Assembly (NCBI GenBank): GCA_019116345.1
Contig: DXBV01000115.1
Span: forward strand, 1-46,626
Direction of reading: 5' to 3'
DNA length: 46,626 nt
From: Candidatus Allofournierella merdipullorum
GTDB lineage: Bacteria > Bacillota > Clostridia > Oscillospirales > Ruminococcaceae
The translations under genes and the position numbers were made by a program. The notes under the pieces were generated by a model. It was given only the letters and a program-made list of their open reading frames with translations, did not search any database and was not told the DNA's origin. This document shows, in pieces, positions 32,663-39,252 of this stretch. The first letter of the stretch is position 1; each line of letters starts with the position of its first letter.

Positions 32663-33193
32663 GCTGCCGGCCTCCTTCGCCGAAAAATGAGCGCATTGCC
32701 CCCGGGGAAAGCCCGACGGGTTATCTGAATTATACAACACACACCCTTTGTTTTTCAACTGTTTTTTACGGCGTTTTTTGGCTGCTGCGCGCAATTTGTC
32801 CCTTGCCGCGCCCGCCGCGCGGCCGCAAAGGCGCGCGAGGGGCCGCACCGCCAGCAGCCAGACGAAAACAAAGGGCCGGGCGATGGTCCATTTTACCAGC
32901 CGCTGGGCGGCGGCGCACCCCGGCGCCAGCACAAAAAAATACCCTGCCAGCCCCAGCGCCAGGCCCGACGCCATGTACCAGCGCACCACGCCGCTGTAGC
33001 TGCGGGAGGCGGCGAAGCTGCAGGCCAGCACGGCGGCGGCGAAGGCGGCGGCCACATCCAGCACGAAGCACACCGGCCGGCTGCCGCCGAACACAAAGCG
33101 GGACATATCGTAACACACCGCCAGAAAAAAGCCCAGCCCCAGGCAGCACAGGGTGTCCGCCAGGACATAGGGCGGGGCGGCAAGGGCCACCAT
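32363..33193 (-). CDS. yabQ: YabQ-like membrane protein, in frame with divIC (possible YabQ-DivIC fusion)
   Basis: The frame opens with ATG 33193, 6 bases after the yabP stop, behind a weak GAAGG. Its first 150 or so residues resemble YabQ, a forespore-membrane protein needed for spore cortex: several helices with YDMSR near the first, a D at the second, and RWYMASGLALGLAGYFF. A lysine/arginine-rich cytoplasmic stretch (about 125-150) follows. No stop codon comes before the divIC start (residue 178), so translation would run on to give one 276-residue protein. Either a real fusion exists or a frameshift has removed the yabQ stop; a shift to the alternate frame meets TAA at about 32730. Confidence 0.7.
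   Translation of the reverse strand: MVALAAPPYVLADTLCCLGLGFFLAVCYDMSRFVFGGSRPVCFVLDVAAAFAAAVLACSFAASRSYSGVVRWYMASGLALGLAGYFFVLAPGCAAAQRLVKWTIARPFVFVWLLAVRPLARLCGRAAGAARDKLRAAAKKRRKKQLKNKGCVLYNSDNPSGFPRGQCAHFSAKEAGSMEKKQKRAPLLPRVLLRAGLVLIGGYLVAGLVFNQVDIAAKQKELQDLENQLEQQRQQNDELERVLESGSDLEIIERVARDKLGYAKPNERVFIDVTGQ
32729..32758 (-). promoter_or_regulatory. sigma-A promoter inside the yabQ frame, driving divIC
   Basis: TTGAAA (32753-32758), an 18-base spacer and a perfect TATAAT (32729-32734) on the minus strand. It falls in the yabQ coding frame and about 70 bases upstream of divIC, so divIC can be expressed without yabP/yabQ. Confidence 0.75.
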
Positions 33194-33199
33194 AAGCCT

Positions 33200-33508
33200 T
33201 CAGCGCAGCAGGCGGCGCCACAGGCCGCCCGCCGCCGGCGCGGGTTCGGTGTACTGCACGGACTCGATGCGCCCGAAAATTTTCACCTCGCCCGTTTGAA
33301 TGGAGAGTTCGCTCACCGAGAGCCCCTCGCCGCCCACCAGCAGGGTGCCCTGCTGGGTCTCCAGGGTGGCGCCGGTCTCGTCGCAGCTCACCACCCGCGT
33401 CACGCCGGTGGCGGTGAGGACGCCCCGGTCCTCCACGATGAGGTGATGGGGAAGCTTTGCCGCCGGACTTTCAGCGGGCCGGGCGGCGGGGGTCTTTTTT
33501 TCCTGCAT
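33200..33508 (-). CDS. yabP: sporulation protein YabP
   Basis: 102-residue small beta-rich protein of the YabP/YqfC family, required for spore cortex formation in B. subtilis. HHLIVEDRGVLTATGVTRVVSCDE and LLVGGEGLSVSELSIQTGEVKIFG-type strands match the family. The start is ATG 33508, with AGGTG 6 bases upstream; the TTG at 33532 has no site. It lies between rqcP and yabQ, in the Bacillus order. A terminator separates it from rqcP and a sigma-E-like promoter precedes it. Confidence 0.88.
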   Translation of the reverse strand: MQEKKTPAARPAESPAAKLPHHLIVEDRGVLTATGVTRVVSCDETGATLETQQGTLLVGGEGLSVSELSIQTGEVKIFGRIESVQYTEPAPAAGGLWRRLLR

Positions 33509-33532
33509 GGTCTGCACCTGCCTTTTCGCCAA

Positions 33533-33562
33533 TGTATATGCGGGCGCGGCAGGCGGTTATGC
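33533..33562 (-). promoter_or_regulatory. possible sigma-E-type sporulation promoter for yabP-yabQ
   Basis: Minus-strand GCATAAC (33556-33562), a 15-base spacer and CATATACA (33533-33540). These match the sigma-E consensus (-35 KMATATT, -10 CATACAHT) at 5 of 7 and 6 of 8 positions. yabP is sigma-E controlled in B. subtilis. The match is partial and unproven. Confidence 0.35.
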
Positions 33563-33571
33563 CCGGCGCAA

Positions 33572-33606
33572 GAAAACCGCCCCGAAAGCAGCGCCTTCGG
33601 GGCGGT
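33572..33606 (-). terminator. intrinsic terminator between rqcP and yabP
   Basis: A perfect 11-bp GC stem (33576-33586 with 33596-33606), a 9-base loop and TTTTC on the minus strand. It lies about 20 bases after the rqcP stop and separates the housekeeping block from yabP/yabQ. Confidence 0.82.
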
Positions 33607-33625
33607 CATTCTCAAAAAAGCGAAA

Positions 33626-33871
33626 TCACCCTTCGATGACTTCGTACATTTCCCGGGCCACGTCCTTGCCGGCGGGGGCGAGGGTGGACAGCACCCGCAC
33701 CTTGACCGGCTTGTTGCCGAAGGTGATCTCGATGACGTCCCCTTCCTTGACGGCGTAGCTGGCCTTGGCAGGCTTGCCGTTCACCAGGATGCGGCCCGCG
33801 TCGGCCACCTCGTTGGCCACGGTGCGCCGCTTGATGAGGCGGCTGACCTTCAGGTATTTGTCGATGCGCAT
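33626..33871 (-). CDS. rqcP: RqcP (YabO), S4-domain ribosome quality-control factor
   Basis: 81-residue S4-type RNA-binding protein. MRIDKYLKVSRLIKRRTVANEVADAGRILVNG (1-32) is the classic S4/Hsp15 domain. In B. subtilis RqcP assists RqcH in alanine tailing of stalled nascent chains on 50S subunits. The start is ATG 33871 with AAAGGAG upstream. It lies downstream of hup behind a hairpin, with little room for its own promoter. Confidence 0.93.
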   Translation of the reverse strand: MRIDKYLKVSRLIKRRTVANEVADAGRILVNGKPAKASYAVKEGDVIEITFGNKPVKVRVLSTLAPAGKDVAREMYEVIEG

Positions 33872-33908
33872 AAAGCTCGCTCCTTTCCCGCCGGGCGCCC
33901 GGCGAAAG

Positions 33909-33948
33909 AGAAAACGGCCCTGCCCCGCGGCGCGGCGGCAGAGCCGTT
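33909..33948 (-). terminator. probable terminator/attenuator between hup and rqcP
   Basis: A 12-bp stem with one G-T pair (33913-33924 with 33937-33948), a 12-base loop and TTTTC on the minus strand. It would let hup be transcribed more than rqcP. Confidence 0.65.
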
Positions 33949-33968
33949 GAAGATCGGGTCCGCTGTGA

Positions 33969-34244
33969 TTACTTGGACACCGCGTCCTTCAGGGCCTTGC
34001 CGGCCTTGAAAGCGGGGGCGGTGGTAGCAGCGATCTGGATGGTCTCCTTGGTGCGGGGGTTGATGCCGGTGCGGGCAGCACGCTTGTGGGTCTCGAAGGT
34101 GCCGAAGCCAACCAGAGAGACCTTATCGCCGTCGGCCAGGGCCTTGGTGATGACTTCCACAGTGGCGTTGACAGCCTTCTCGGCGTCCTTCTTGGTCAGC
34201 TCGGCAGCCTCAGCGACAGCCGCGATCAGTTCAACTTTGGTCAT
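33969..34244 (-). CDS. hup: HU-type nucleoid protein
   Basis: 91-residue histone-like DNA-bending protein. [24 protein letters not shown] begins the helical dimer part, [15 protein letters not shown] is the conserved saddle, and [24 protein letters not shown] forms the DNA-binding arm with its intercalating Pro in NP. The start is ATG 34244 behind TTGGAGGT. It follows mazG by 40 bases, as hbs follows related genes elsewhere. Confidence 0.97.
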   Translation of the reverse strand: MTKVELIAAVAEAAELTKKDAEKAVNATVEVITKALADGDKVSLVGFGTFETHKRAARTGINPRTKETIQIAATTAPAFKAGKALKDAVSK

Positions 34245-34284
34245 GATGTTTTACCTCCAAAAATTTATGCCAGCACAAAGGGGA

Positions 34285-35094
34285 TCATCCCTTTGGTGTC
34301 TGTTCGGTCTGCTTGGCCGCTTTCCAATAGCGGTCAAGGTCGTCGGGAGAGACCTGTTCCAGCGCCATGCCTTCGACGGCGGCCTGCTCCTCGCAAGCGA
34401 TGACCCGGTTCTGGAACCGGGTGGTGGCCTGGCTCAAAGCCAGCTCACTGTCCTGCCCGAGCATGCGGCCCAGGTTGGCGGCGGCAAAGAGCACATCGCC
34501 CAGCTCCCACTGAACGCCCTCGTCCGAGGCCATGGCCTCTTTCAGCTCGGCCAGCTCGCTCTCAAGGTCAGCCAGCGCGGCGGCGGCGTCCGGATAGGCA
34601 AAGCCGTAGGCTCCGGCGCGCTTTTGCACCTTGGCCGCCCGCATCAGCGCGGGGAAGGCCGCGGGCACGCTCTCCAGCCGGCTCTTGGCGGTGGTGCGCT
34701 CCTTTTCGGCGTTTTTCAGCGCCTCCCAGTTGGAGAGCACCTCGCCGGTGGTCTCGGCCACCGTGTCGCCAAAGACGTGGGGGTGACGGTAGATGAGCTT
34801 TTTGCAGATGCCGTCGCACACCGAGTCGAAGTCAAAGACGTTCTTCTCGGCCTCCATCTGGCAGTGGAGGGCCACCTGCAAAAGCACGTCGCCCAGTTCC
34901 TCTTCCAGAAGGTGGGCGTCATTCAGGTCGATGGCTTCCACCGCTTCGTAGGTCTCCTCGATGAAATTGGCGCGGATGGACTGGTGGGTCTGTTCCTTGT
35001 CCCAGGGGCAGCCGTTCACGGGGTCGCGCAGGAGAGACACGATGCGCACCAGATCCTGGGCGGTATAGTGCTCTTTTTGCTCAAAGTCCACCAA
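34285..35094 (-). CDS. mazG: MazG nucleoside triphosphate pyrophosphohydrolase
   Basis: All-alpha NTP pyrophosphohydrolase that removes non-canonical nucleotides. Two MazG repeats; the catalytic one has EETYEAVEAI and EEELGDVLLQVALH, and the second has ELAELKEAMASDEGVQWELGDVLFA. About 269 residues, the long double-domain form. The start is uncertain: GTG 35103 lies inside GGGAGGTG itself, so the TTG at 35094 (7 bases from GGAGG) is chosen, with the GTG at 35091 equally possible. It leads the hup-rqcP-yabP-yabQ-divIC block and has its own promoter. The N-terminal tetrapyrrole methylase part of Bacillus YabN is absent. Confidence 0.9.
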   Translation of the reverse strand: MVDFEQKEHYTAQDLVRIVSLLRDPVNGCPWDKEQTHQSIRANFIEETYEAVEAIDLNDAHLLEEELGDVLLQVALHCQMEAEKNVFDFDSVCDGICKKLIYRHPHVFGDTVAETTGEVLSNWEALKNAEKERTTAKSRLESVPAAFPALMRAAKVQKRAGAYGFAYPDAAAALADLESELAELKEAMASDEGVQWELGDVLFAAANLGRMLGQDSELALSQATTRFQNRVIACEEQAAVEGMALEQVSPDDLDRYWKAAKQTEQTPKG

Positions 35095-35121
35095 ACGGCT
35101 CACCTCCCTAATCGCTTTCTA

Positions 35122-35150
35122 ATTTTACTCCACGGAAAATGGCTTTTCAA
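35122..35150 (-). promoter_or_regulatory. sigma-A promoter for mazG
   Basis: TTGAAA (35145-35150), a 17-base spacer and TAAAAT (35122-35127) on the minus strand, each 5 of 6, about 28 bases before the mazG start. Confidence 0.78.
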
Positions 35151-35221
35151 GCCCCTTTTTCCCTATTTTTGCCCTGCCGGTGCGGTTTTCATACTTCTGA
35201 ACAAAATTCGAGCGAAATAGA

Positions 35222-35265
35222 ACGGCGGAATGTGTGCAAACACCCATCCGCCGTTCGTTTTTTCG
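35222..35265 (+). other. inverted repeat with T-rich right flank between mazG and the zinc-ribbon gene
   Basis: AACGGCGGA (35221-35229) pairs with TCCGCCGTT (35247-35255) and is followed on the plus strand by CGTTTTTTCGTTTT. Its T tract faces right although no rightward gene ends here. On the minus strand it could act as a weak terminator for the zinc-ribbon gene, without a clean T run. The rest of the 230-base gap shows nothing else beyond the mazG promoter. Confidence 0.4.
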
Positions 35266-35334
35266 TTTTATTGCTGTTTAGCGCCGCGGCTCACTGTGAG
35301 CACCACCGCGCTGCCGCTTCCCTTTTGCCCCAGC

Positions 35335-35727
35335 TTACAGCTGTGCCCCGCACCCAGGACAAAACAGGGCATCCTCTTCCACCTCACAGCCGCACTGAGG
35401 GCAGGTCTTGGTGGCGGGCTCGGGCATATCGATGGGCGCCTCGCCCTCGGGGGCGGGCTGGCTCTTCAGCTCGCGGATCTTGTCGTCCAGCGCGCCGATG
35501 GCGGCGATGTACTTTTCCACCAGGGGGCGGTTCTCCTCGCCGTTTTTGGCCAGGCTGTAGACCAGGGCGCCCAGCTGACGCTCGGCCTTGGACTTCTTGC
35601 CCTGCAGCGCCAGCAGGTCGGTCTGACGCTTGCCCTCGCGGGCCAGGTCGGCGGCGGTCTTTTTGGCAGTGTCCACGGCTTTGGCGCCGGCCTCCAGAAT
35701 GCGGTCGATATCAATGTTCACGTTCAT
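35335..35727 (-). CDS. zinc-ribbon coiled-coil protein, function unknown
   Basis: 130-residue cytoplasmic protein. The N-terminal 85 residues are helical and charged, probably a coiled coil. The last 25 carry a zinc ribbon with CPQCGCEV and CPGCGAQL, two CxxC pairs. This layout is common in small Clostridia proteins with no assigned role; a structural or nucleic-acid-contact role is possible. The start is ATG 35727 with GAGGTG upstream. It has its own promoter, which contains a 21-bp inverted repeat. Confidence 0.82.
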   Translation of the reverse strand: MNVNIDIDRILEAGAKAVDTAKKTAADLAREGKRQTDLLALQGKKSKAERQLGALVYSLAKNGEENRPLVEKYIAAIGALDDKIRELKSQPAPEGEAPIDMPEPATKTCPQCGCEVEEDALFCPGCGAQL

Positions 35728-35774
35728 TGCAGTGCACCTCTTTCTGCCGGCAGACGCCGGATGTTTCTGTGTTT

Positions 35775-35803
35775 ATTATACTGCGCCGCCCTTCTCGGCG
35801 CAA
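35775..35803 (-). promoter_or_regulatory. sigma-A promoter with embedded inverted repeat for the zinc-ribbon gene
   Basis: TTGCGC (35798-35803), a 17-base spacer and a perfect TATAAT (35775-35780). The inverted repeat TGCGCCG-N7-CGGCGCA (35782-35802) fills the spacer and overlaps the -35, where a repressor operator would sit. Confidence 0.65.
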
Positions 35804-35807
35804 CCGT

Positions 35808-36734
35808 TCAGCCCAAAAACTCCCGAAGCATGGAGTTCTCGGGAACGAGGCTCTCGTCCAGCGCATCCACCAGCGCAAAGCGCCCGGCCAGGCTGTTCAG
35901 TGTTTCGCACAGGGGGTGCTCCGGGGGCAGGCTGCCCGCCAGCGACGCCGCGAAGGGCGCCAGCAGGCAAATTTCGTAGCTGAAGGAGGTATCCATCAGC
36001 AGGTCCGCCTCGGGCTTGAACACCTTGATGAATTTGTCCTCGCCGGCACACACGCCGCCCCACATGCCCAGGGTCTTTTCGATGCTGTGGCCGCGGAACT
36101 TGCAGTCCCGCATCATGCGGCGGGCGAGACGGATGTCCCGGGTGGGCAGCACGCGCTGGCCCCGGTAGCTGTATTCCTCACGCAGGCCGGCGTAAATTTT
36201 GTAGGCACTGCCGGCGGGCAGCGGGGCGGTGAGCTCCGGGTTCAAAGCGTGGATGCCCTCGATGATGCACACCCCGCCGGGCACCGACAGAGGGATCTTT
36301 TCCTCCTTGCGGGTCTCGGTGACAAAATCGAACTCCGGCAGAAGGGTCTCGCCGGTGGCCAGGATGTCCTTGAGGCACCGGTGGATCTCTTTCATGTCCA
36401 GGGCGGTGACGTTCTCATAGTCCTTGCTGCCGTCGGGCAGGCGGGGGTATTCGTCCAGATTTTTATAGAAATTGTCCAGGCTGACCACCTGGGCGGGGCA
36501 GCCCCGCACCCGCAGCGCCGCCGCCAGCTTGTTGGCTGTGGTGGTCTTGCCGGAGGCGGAGGGCCCGGTGAGCATAACGATGGGGCAGCCGCTGGCCAGC
36601 ACCTCGCTGGCCGCCGCGTGGATGCGGCCCTCGTACTCCATCTCGCAATGGCGCACAAAGCTCTGGGCACTCTCGGCGGCGGTGTTGATGAGGCTGATCT
36701 CAACCAATCGTTTGGGGATCCAGATAGCGGGCAT
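35808..36734 (-). CDS. uridine kinase-like P-loop nucleoside kinase
   Basis: 308-residue P-loop kinase of the uridine kinase/phosphoribulokinase family. Walker A is GPSASGKTTT (57-66); SLDNFYKNLDEYPRLPDG (84-101) and FDFVTETRKEE are the substrate-binding region; CIIEGIHALNP is the family strand with catalytic acid. The C-terminal 100 or so residues go beyond the minimal kinase and are typical of the Firmicutes long form often fused to TGS/ThrRS-like parts, which are absent here. The start is ATG 36734, overlapping the end of hemZ by 35 bases; GGAG is 12 bases upstream, rather far. The actual substrate is not proven. Confidence 0.82.
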   Translation of the reverse strand: MPAIWIPKRLVEISLINTAAESAQSFVRHCEMEYEGRIHAAASEVLASGCPIVMLTGPSASGKTTTANKLAAALRVRGCPAQVVSLDNFYKNLDEYPRLPDGSKDYENVTALDMKEIHRCLKDILATGETLLPEFDFVTETRKEEKIPLSVPGGVCIIEGIHALNPELTAPLPAGSAYKIYAGLREEYSYRGQRVLPTRDIRLARRMMRDCKFRGHSIEKTLGMWGGVCAGEDKFIKVFKPEADLLMDTSFSYEICLLAPFAASLAGSLPPEHPLCETLNSLAGRFALVDALDESLVPENSMLREFLG

Positions 36735-38145
36735 AGAATTCGCTCACTCCTTCCTTGCGCTGGAGGATGGTGTCAAATCCGTTGATGTACTCGGCGGGGT
36801 ACTTATAGTTGAAGATGCGCTGGATTTTGTCGCCGCCGGGCTGCACCAGCTTGGTGGAGCCGCCCGCGCCCGCCGACAGGATGGAGTGCACTTCCTCCAT
36901 GATATAGATATTATAGTACCCTTCTTTGCCCGGTTTGCACCAGCCGGTGTTTTCCAGATTCTGCAGGGTACCCTTTTGGCGGTAAAGATAATAGGGCCGG
37001 TAGCCCGCCTCGCTCAGCGCGCTGCATTTTTCCAGCATGGCGGCCACATCGCCGTAGTCGGCGGCGGCGCTGCCGATGACCAGGTTGGAGGCCCGCTTCA
37101 GCGTGAGGGTGTGGACGGTGATATTTTCCGGGGAAAGGGAGATGGCGGTGGAAAGGCTCTTTTCAAAACCTTCTACCGTGTCGCCGGGCAGGCCGGCGAT
37201 GAGGTCCATGTTGATGTTGTCGTGGCCGGCGGCCCGGGCTTCCTCGAAGCAGCGCAGGATGTCCGCCGCCGAGTGCTTGCGGCCAATGCGGGCCAGCACC
37301 TCGTCGCTGAAGGTTTGGGGATTGATGGAGATGCGGGTGGCGCCGTACTCTTTCAGCACCGCCAGCTTTTCGGCGTCGGTGCAGTCGGGGCGGCCCGCCT
37401 CCACGGTGTACTCTTCCAGTTTGGAAAGGTCGAAGCACTCGGCCACCGTGCCCATCAGCTTGCGCAGTCCGTCCGCCGAGAGGGCCGTGGGGGTGCCGCC
37501 GCCGATGTAAATGGTCTTGAGGTTCAGCCCGCAGCCTTCCGCCTGGTCCCGCATGGCCCGCACTTCGTTGCAAAGCGCGTCCAGATAGGGCTCCATCAGC
37601 TTGCCCTCCCGCTGGGTGGACAGGGACACAAAGCTGCAATAGCTGCACCGGGAGGGGCAGAAGGGGATGCCGATGTAAAGGCTGTAGTCCCGCGCCCCGC
37701 GGGCCGCCAGAATGGGCCGTTGCAGGTCGGCAATGGACTTTGCCAGCCGGAATTTTTCCTCGCTGCAGTCGTATTTTTCCAGAAAGAGCCGGCGGATGTC
37801 CTCTTCGGAGAGGCCGGCGGCGCGGCGGTCGTGGATGATGCGCACCGGGCGCACGCCGGTGAGCTTGCCCCAGGGCGGGCGGATGCCGGTGACCTGTTTC
37901 AGCAGCTCATACACAAGGCTGGCCAGCTCGTACTCCGCCTGTTTTTCGTCGGCGGGCGCGGGGGCGTACAGCACGGTGCACTTGCCGCCCAGGCGCACGC
38001 CTGCCGCGAGGCGGCGGCCCGCCCGGGCCAGCACCGCGTCCTCTTTCTGAGGCAGCCGGCGCACCAGCCGGGCGTTTGCGAAAAAGAGCCGGGCCACGTT
38101 TTCCGGCTCATAGACCGAGGCGAGGCCCCGGACACAGATGTTCAT
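36700..38145 (-). CDS. hemZ: HemZ-type radical SAM protein (coproporphyrinogen dehydrogenase-like)
   Basis: 481-residue radical SAM protein. An N-terminal domain of about 145 residues (with GIRPPWGKLTGVRPVRI) is characteristic of HemZ and absent in HemN/HemW. The cluster cysteines are Cys163, Cys167 and Cys170 (CPSRCSYC), then the SAM segment IGGGTPTAL. HemZ is annotated as oxygen-independent coproporphyrinogen oxidase, but activity is not firmly established, and no other haem gene is present in the window. The start is ATG 38145 with AAGGAG upstream; the longer frame to 38364 runs back inside the MBL gene. It follows that gene by one base. Confidence 0.88.
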   Translation of the reverse strand: MNICVRGLASVYEPENVARLFFANARLVRRLPQKEDAVLARAGRRLAAGVRLGGKCTVLYAPAPADEKQAEYELASLVYELLKQVTGIRPPWGKLTGVRPVRIIHDRRAAGLSEEDIRRLFLEKYDCSEEKFRLAKSIADLQRPILAARGARDYSLYIGIPFCPSRCSYCSFVSLSTQREGKLMEPYLDALCNEVRAMRDQAEGCGLNLKTIYIGGGTPTALSADGLRKLMGTVAECFDLSKLEEYTVEAGRPDCTDAEKLAVLKEYGATRISINPQTFSDEVLARIGRKHSAADILRCFEEARAAGHDNINMDLIAGLPGDTVEGFEKSLSTAISLSPENITVHTLTLKRASNLVIGSAAADYGDVAAMLEKCSALSEAGYRPYYLYRQKGTLQNLENTGWCKPGKEGYYNIYIMEEVHSILSAGAGGSTKLVQPGGDKIQRIFNYKYPAEYINGFDTILQRKEGVSEFYARYLDPQTIG

Positions 38146-38146
38146 G

Positions 38147-38746
38147 TCAGTTCTCCTTGACGTTGAGATAGGGGTTGGAGGCCTTTTCTTCCCCCAGAGT
38201 GGAGAAGGGGCCGTGGCCGGGCAGCACCTGGGTGTCGTCCGGCAGGGGCAGCGCCCGCAGCTTTGCAAGGCTTTGGCACAGTTCTTCCCAGCTGCCGCCG
38301 GCAAGGTCGGTGCGGCCCACGTCGCCGGCGAAGAGTGTGTCGCCGGTGAAGAGCAGCCCTTCACACAGCAGCACCCAGCTGCCCTTGCTGTGGCCTGGAG
38401 TGTGCCAGGGGGTGATGGAAAGGCCCGCCAGATTCAGCGTTTCGCCGTCGGTGTAGCCCAGGGTGCCGGGGCCGGCGGGCATCAGCTGGGTGCCGCGCGC
38501 GTCCGCCGGGTCGAGATACACCGGGCAGTTCCACCGCTTTTCCAGCGCGGGCAGGCCGGTCATGTGGTCGTAGTGGCCGTGGGTGAGCAGGATGGCCTCC
38601 AGCGAGGCCCCCTCCCCTTCCAGCAGCTTGTCAAAGGCGGCAAGGCCGGGCGCGGGGTCGATGACCACGGCCTTGTTCCCCTCGCCCAGCAGCACGAAGC
38701 TGTTGGTCTCCAGGGGGGCGGGGCCGTTGAGATGGAATACTTTCAT
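38147..38746 (-). CDS. metallo-beta-lactamase-fold hydrolase, glyoxalase II-like
   Basis: 199-residue zinc hydrolase. The binuclear metal motif THGHYDH gives His56, His58, Asp60 and His61. HTPGHSKGSWV, FTGDTLFAGDVGRTDL and LPGHGPFSTLGEE carry the further metal ligands. Glyoxalase II-like enzymes of this length hydrolyse thioesters; the substrate is unknown. The start is ATG 38746 with AAAGGAG upstream. It lies between dtd and hemZ and overlaps nothing, with a single base before hemZ, so the pair is probably translationally coupled. Confidence 0.9.
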   Translation of the reverse strand: MKVFHLNGPAPLETNSFVLLGEGNKAVVIDPAPGLAAFDKLLEGEGASLEAILLTHGHYDHMTGLPALEKRWNCPVYLDPADARGTQLMPAGPGTLGYTDGETLNLAGLSITPWHTPGHSKGSWVLLCEGLLFTGDTLFAGDVGRTDLAGGSWEELCQSLAKLRALPLPDDTQVLPGHGPFSTLGEEKASNPYLNVKEN

Positions 38747-38775
38747 GGGTGGCTCCTTTTTTGACGCAGGGCGTT

Positions 38776-39225
38776 TTACCACTGGTCGGTGTCGATGACG
38801 ATGGTCACGGGGCCGTCGTTGGCGATGTTCACCAGCATATCCGCGCCGAACTCGCCGTGCTTGACCTCTTTCAGGCCCTGCTTTTCCATCTCAGCCAGGA
38901 ACAGCTCGTAGGCGTCAATGGAGAGGGGCGGCTTTGCCGCGGTGATGTAGCTGGGGCGTTTGCCCTTTTTGGTGTCGCCGTAGAGAGTGAAGTTGCTCAC
39001 CACCAGGGCGGAATAGCCCAGGTCCACGGCGCTCTTGTTCAGTTTACCCTCCTCGTCCGGGAAAACACGCAGATTGGCGCACTTTTCGGCGAGTTTGGGC
39101 ACAATGTCCAGCGTGTCGGTGTCCTTGACGCCCAGCAGGATGACGATACCGGGGCCGATGGCTCTCGGCTCGCCCCCGTTCACCGACACGTCCGCTTTGC
39201 GCACGCATTGAATGACAGCTCGCAT
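38776..39225 (-). CDS. dtd: D-aminoacyl-tRNA deacylase
   Basis: 149-residue DTD that removes D-amino acids (and glycine mischarged on tRNA-Ala) from tRNA. MRAVIQCVRKADVSVNG is the standard start. The cross-subunit active-site motifs are VSNFTLYGD (usually SQFTLYGD; Gln is Asn here) and NDGPVTIVID (usually NxGPVT). The start is ATG 39225 with AGGAGG upstream. It lies 27 bases after relA, the common Firmicutes order. Confidence 0.95.
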   Translation of the reverse strand: MRAVIQCVRKADVSVNGGEPRAIGPGIVILLGVKDTDTLDIVPKLAEKCANLRVFPDEEGKLNKSAVDLGYSALVVSNFTLYGDTKKGKRPSYITAAKPPLSIDAYELFLAEMEKQGLKEVKHGEFGADMLVNIANDGPVTIVIDTDQW

Positions 39226-39252
39226 GGTTTCTTTCCTCCTTCGCGCCGGCCT

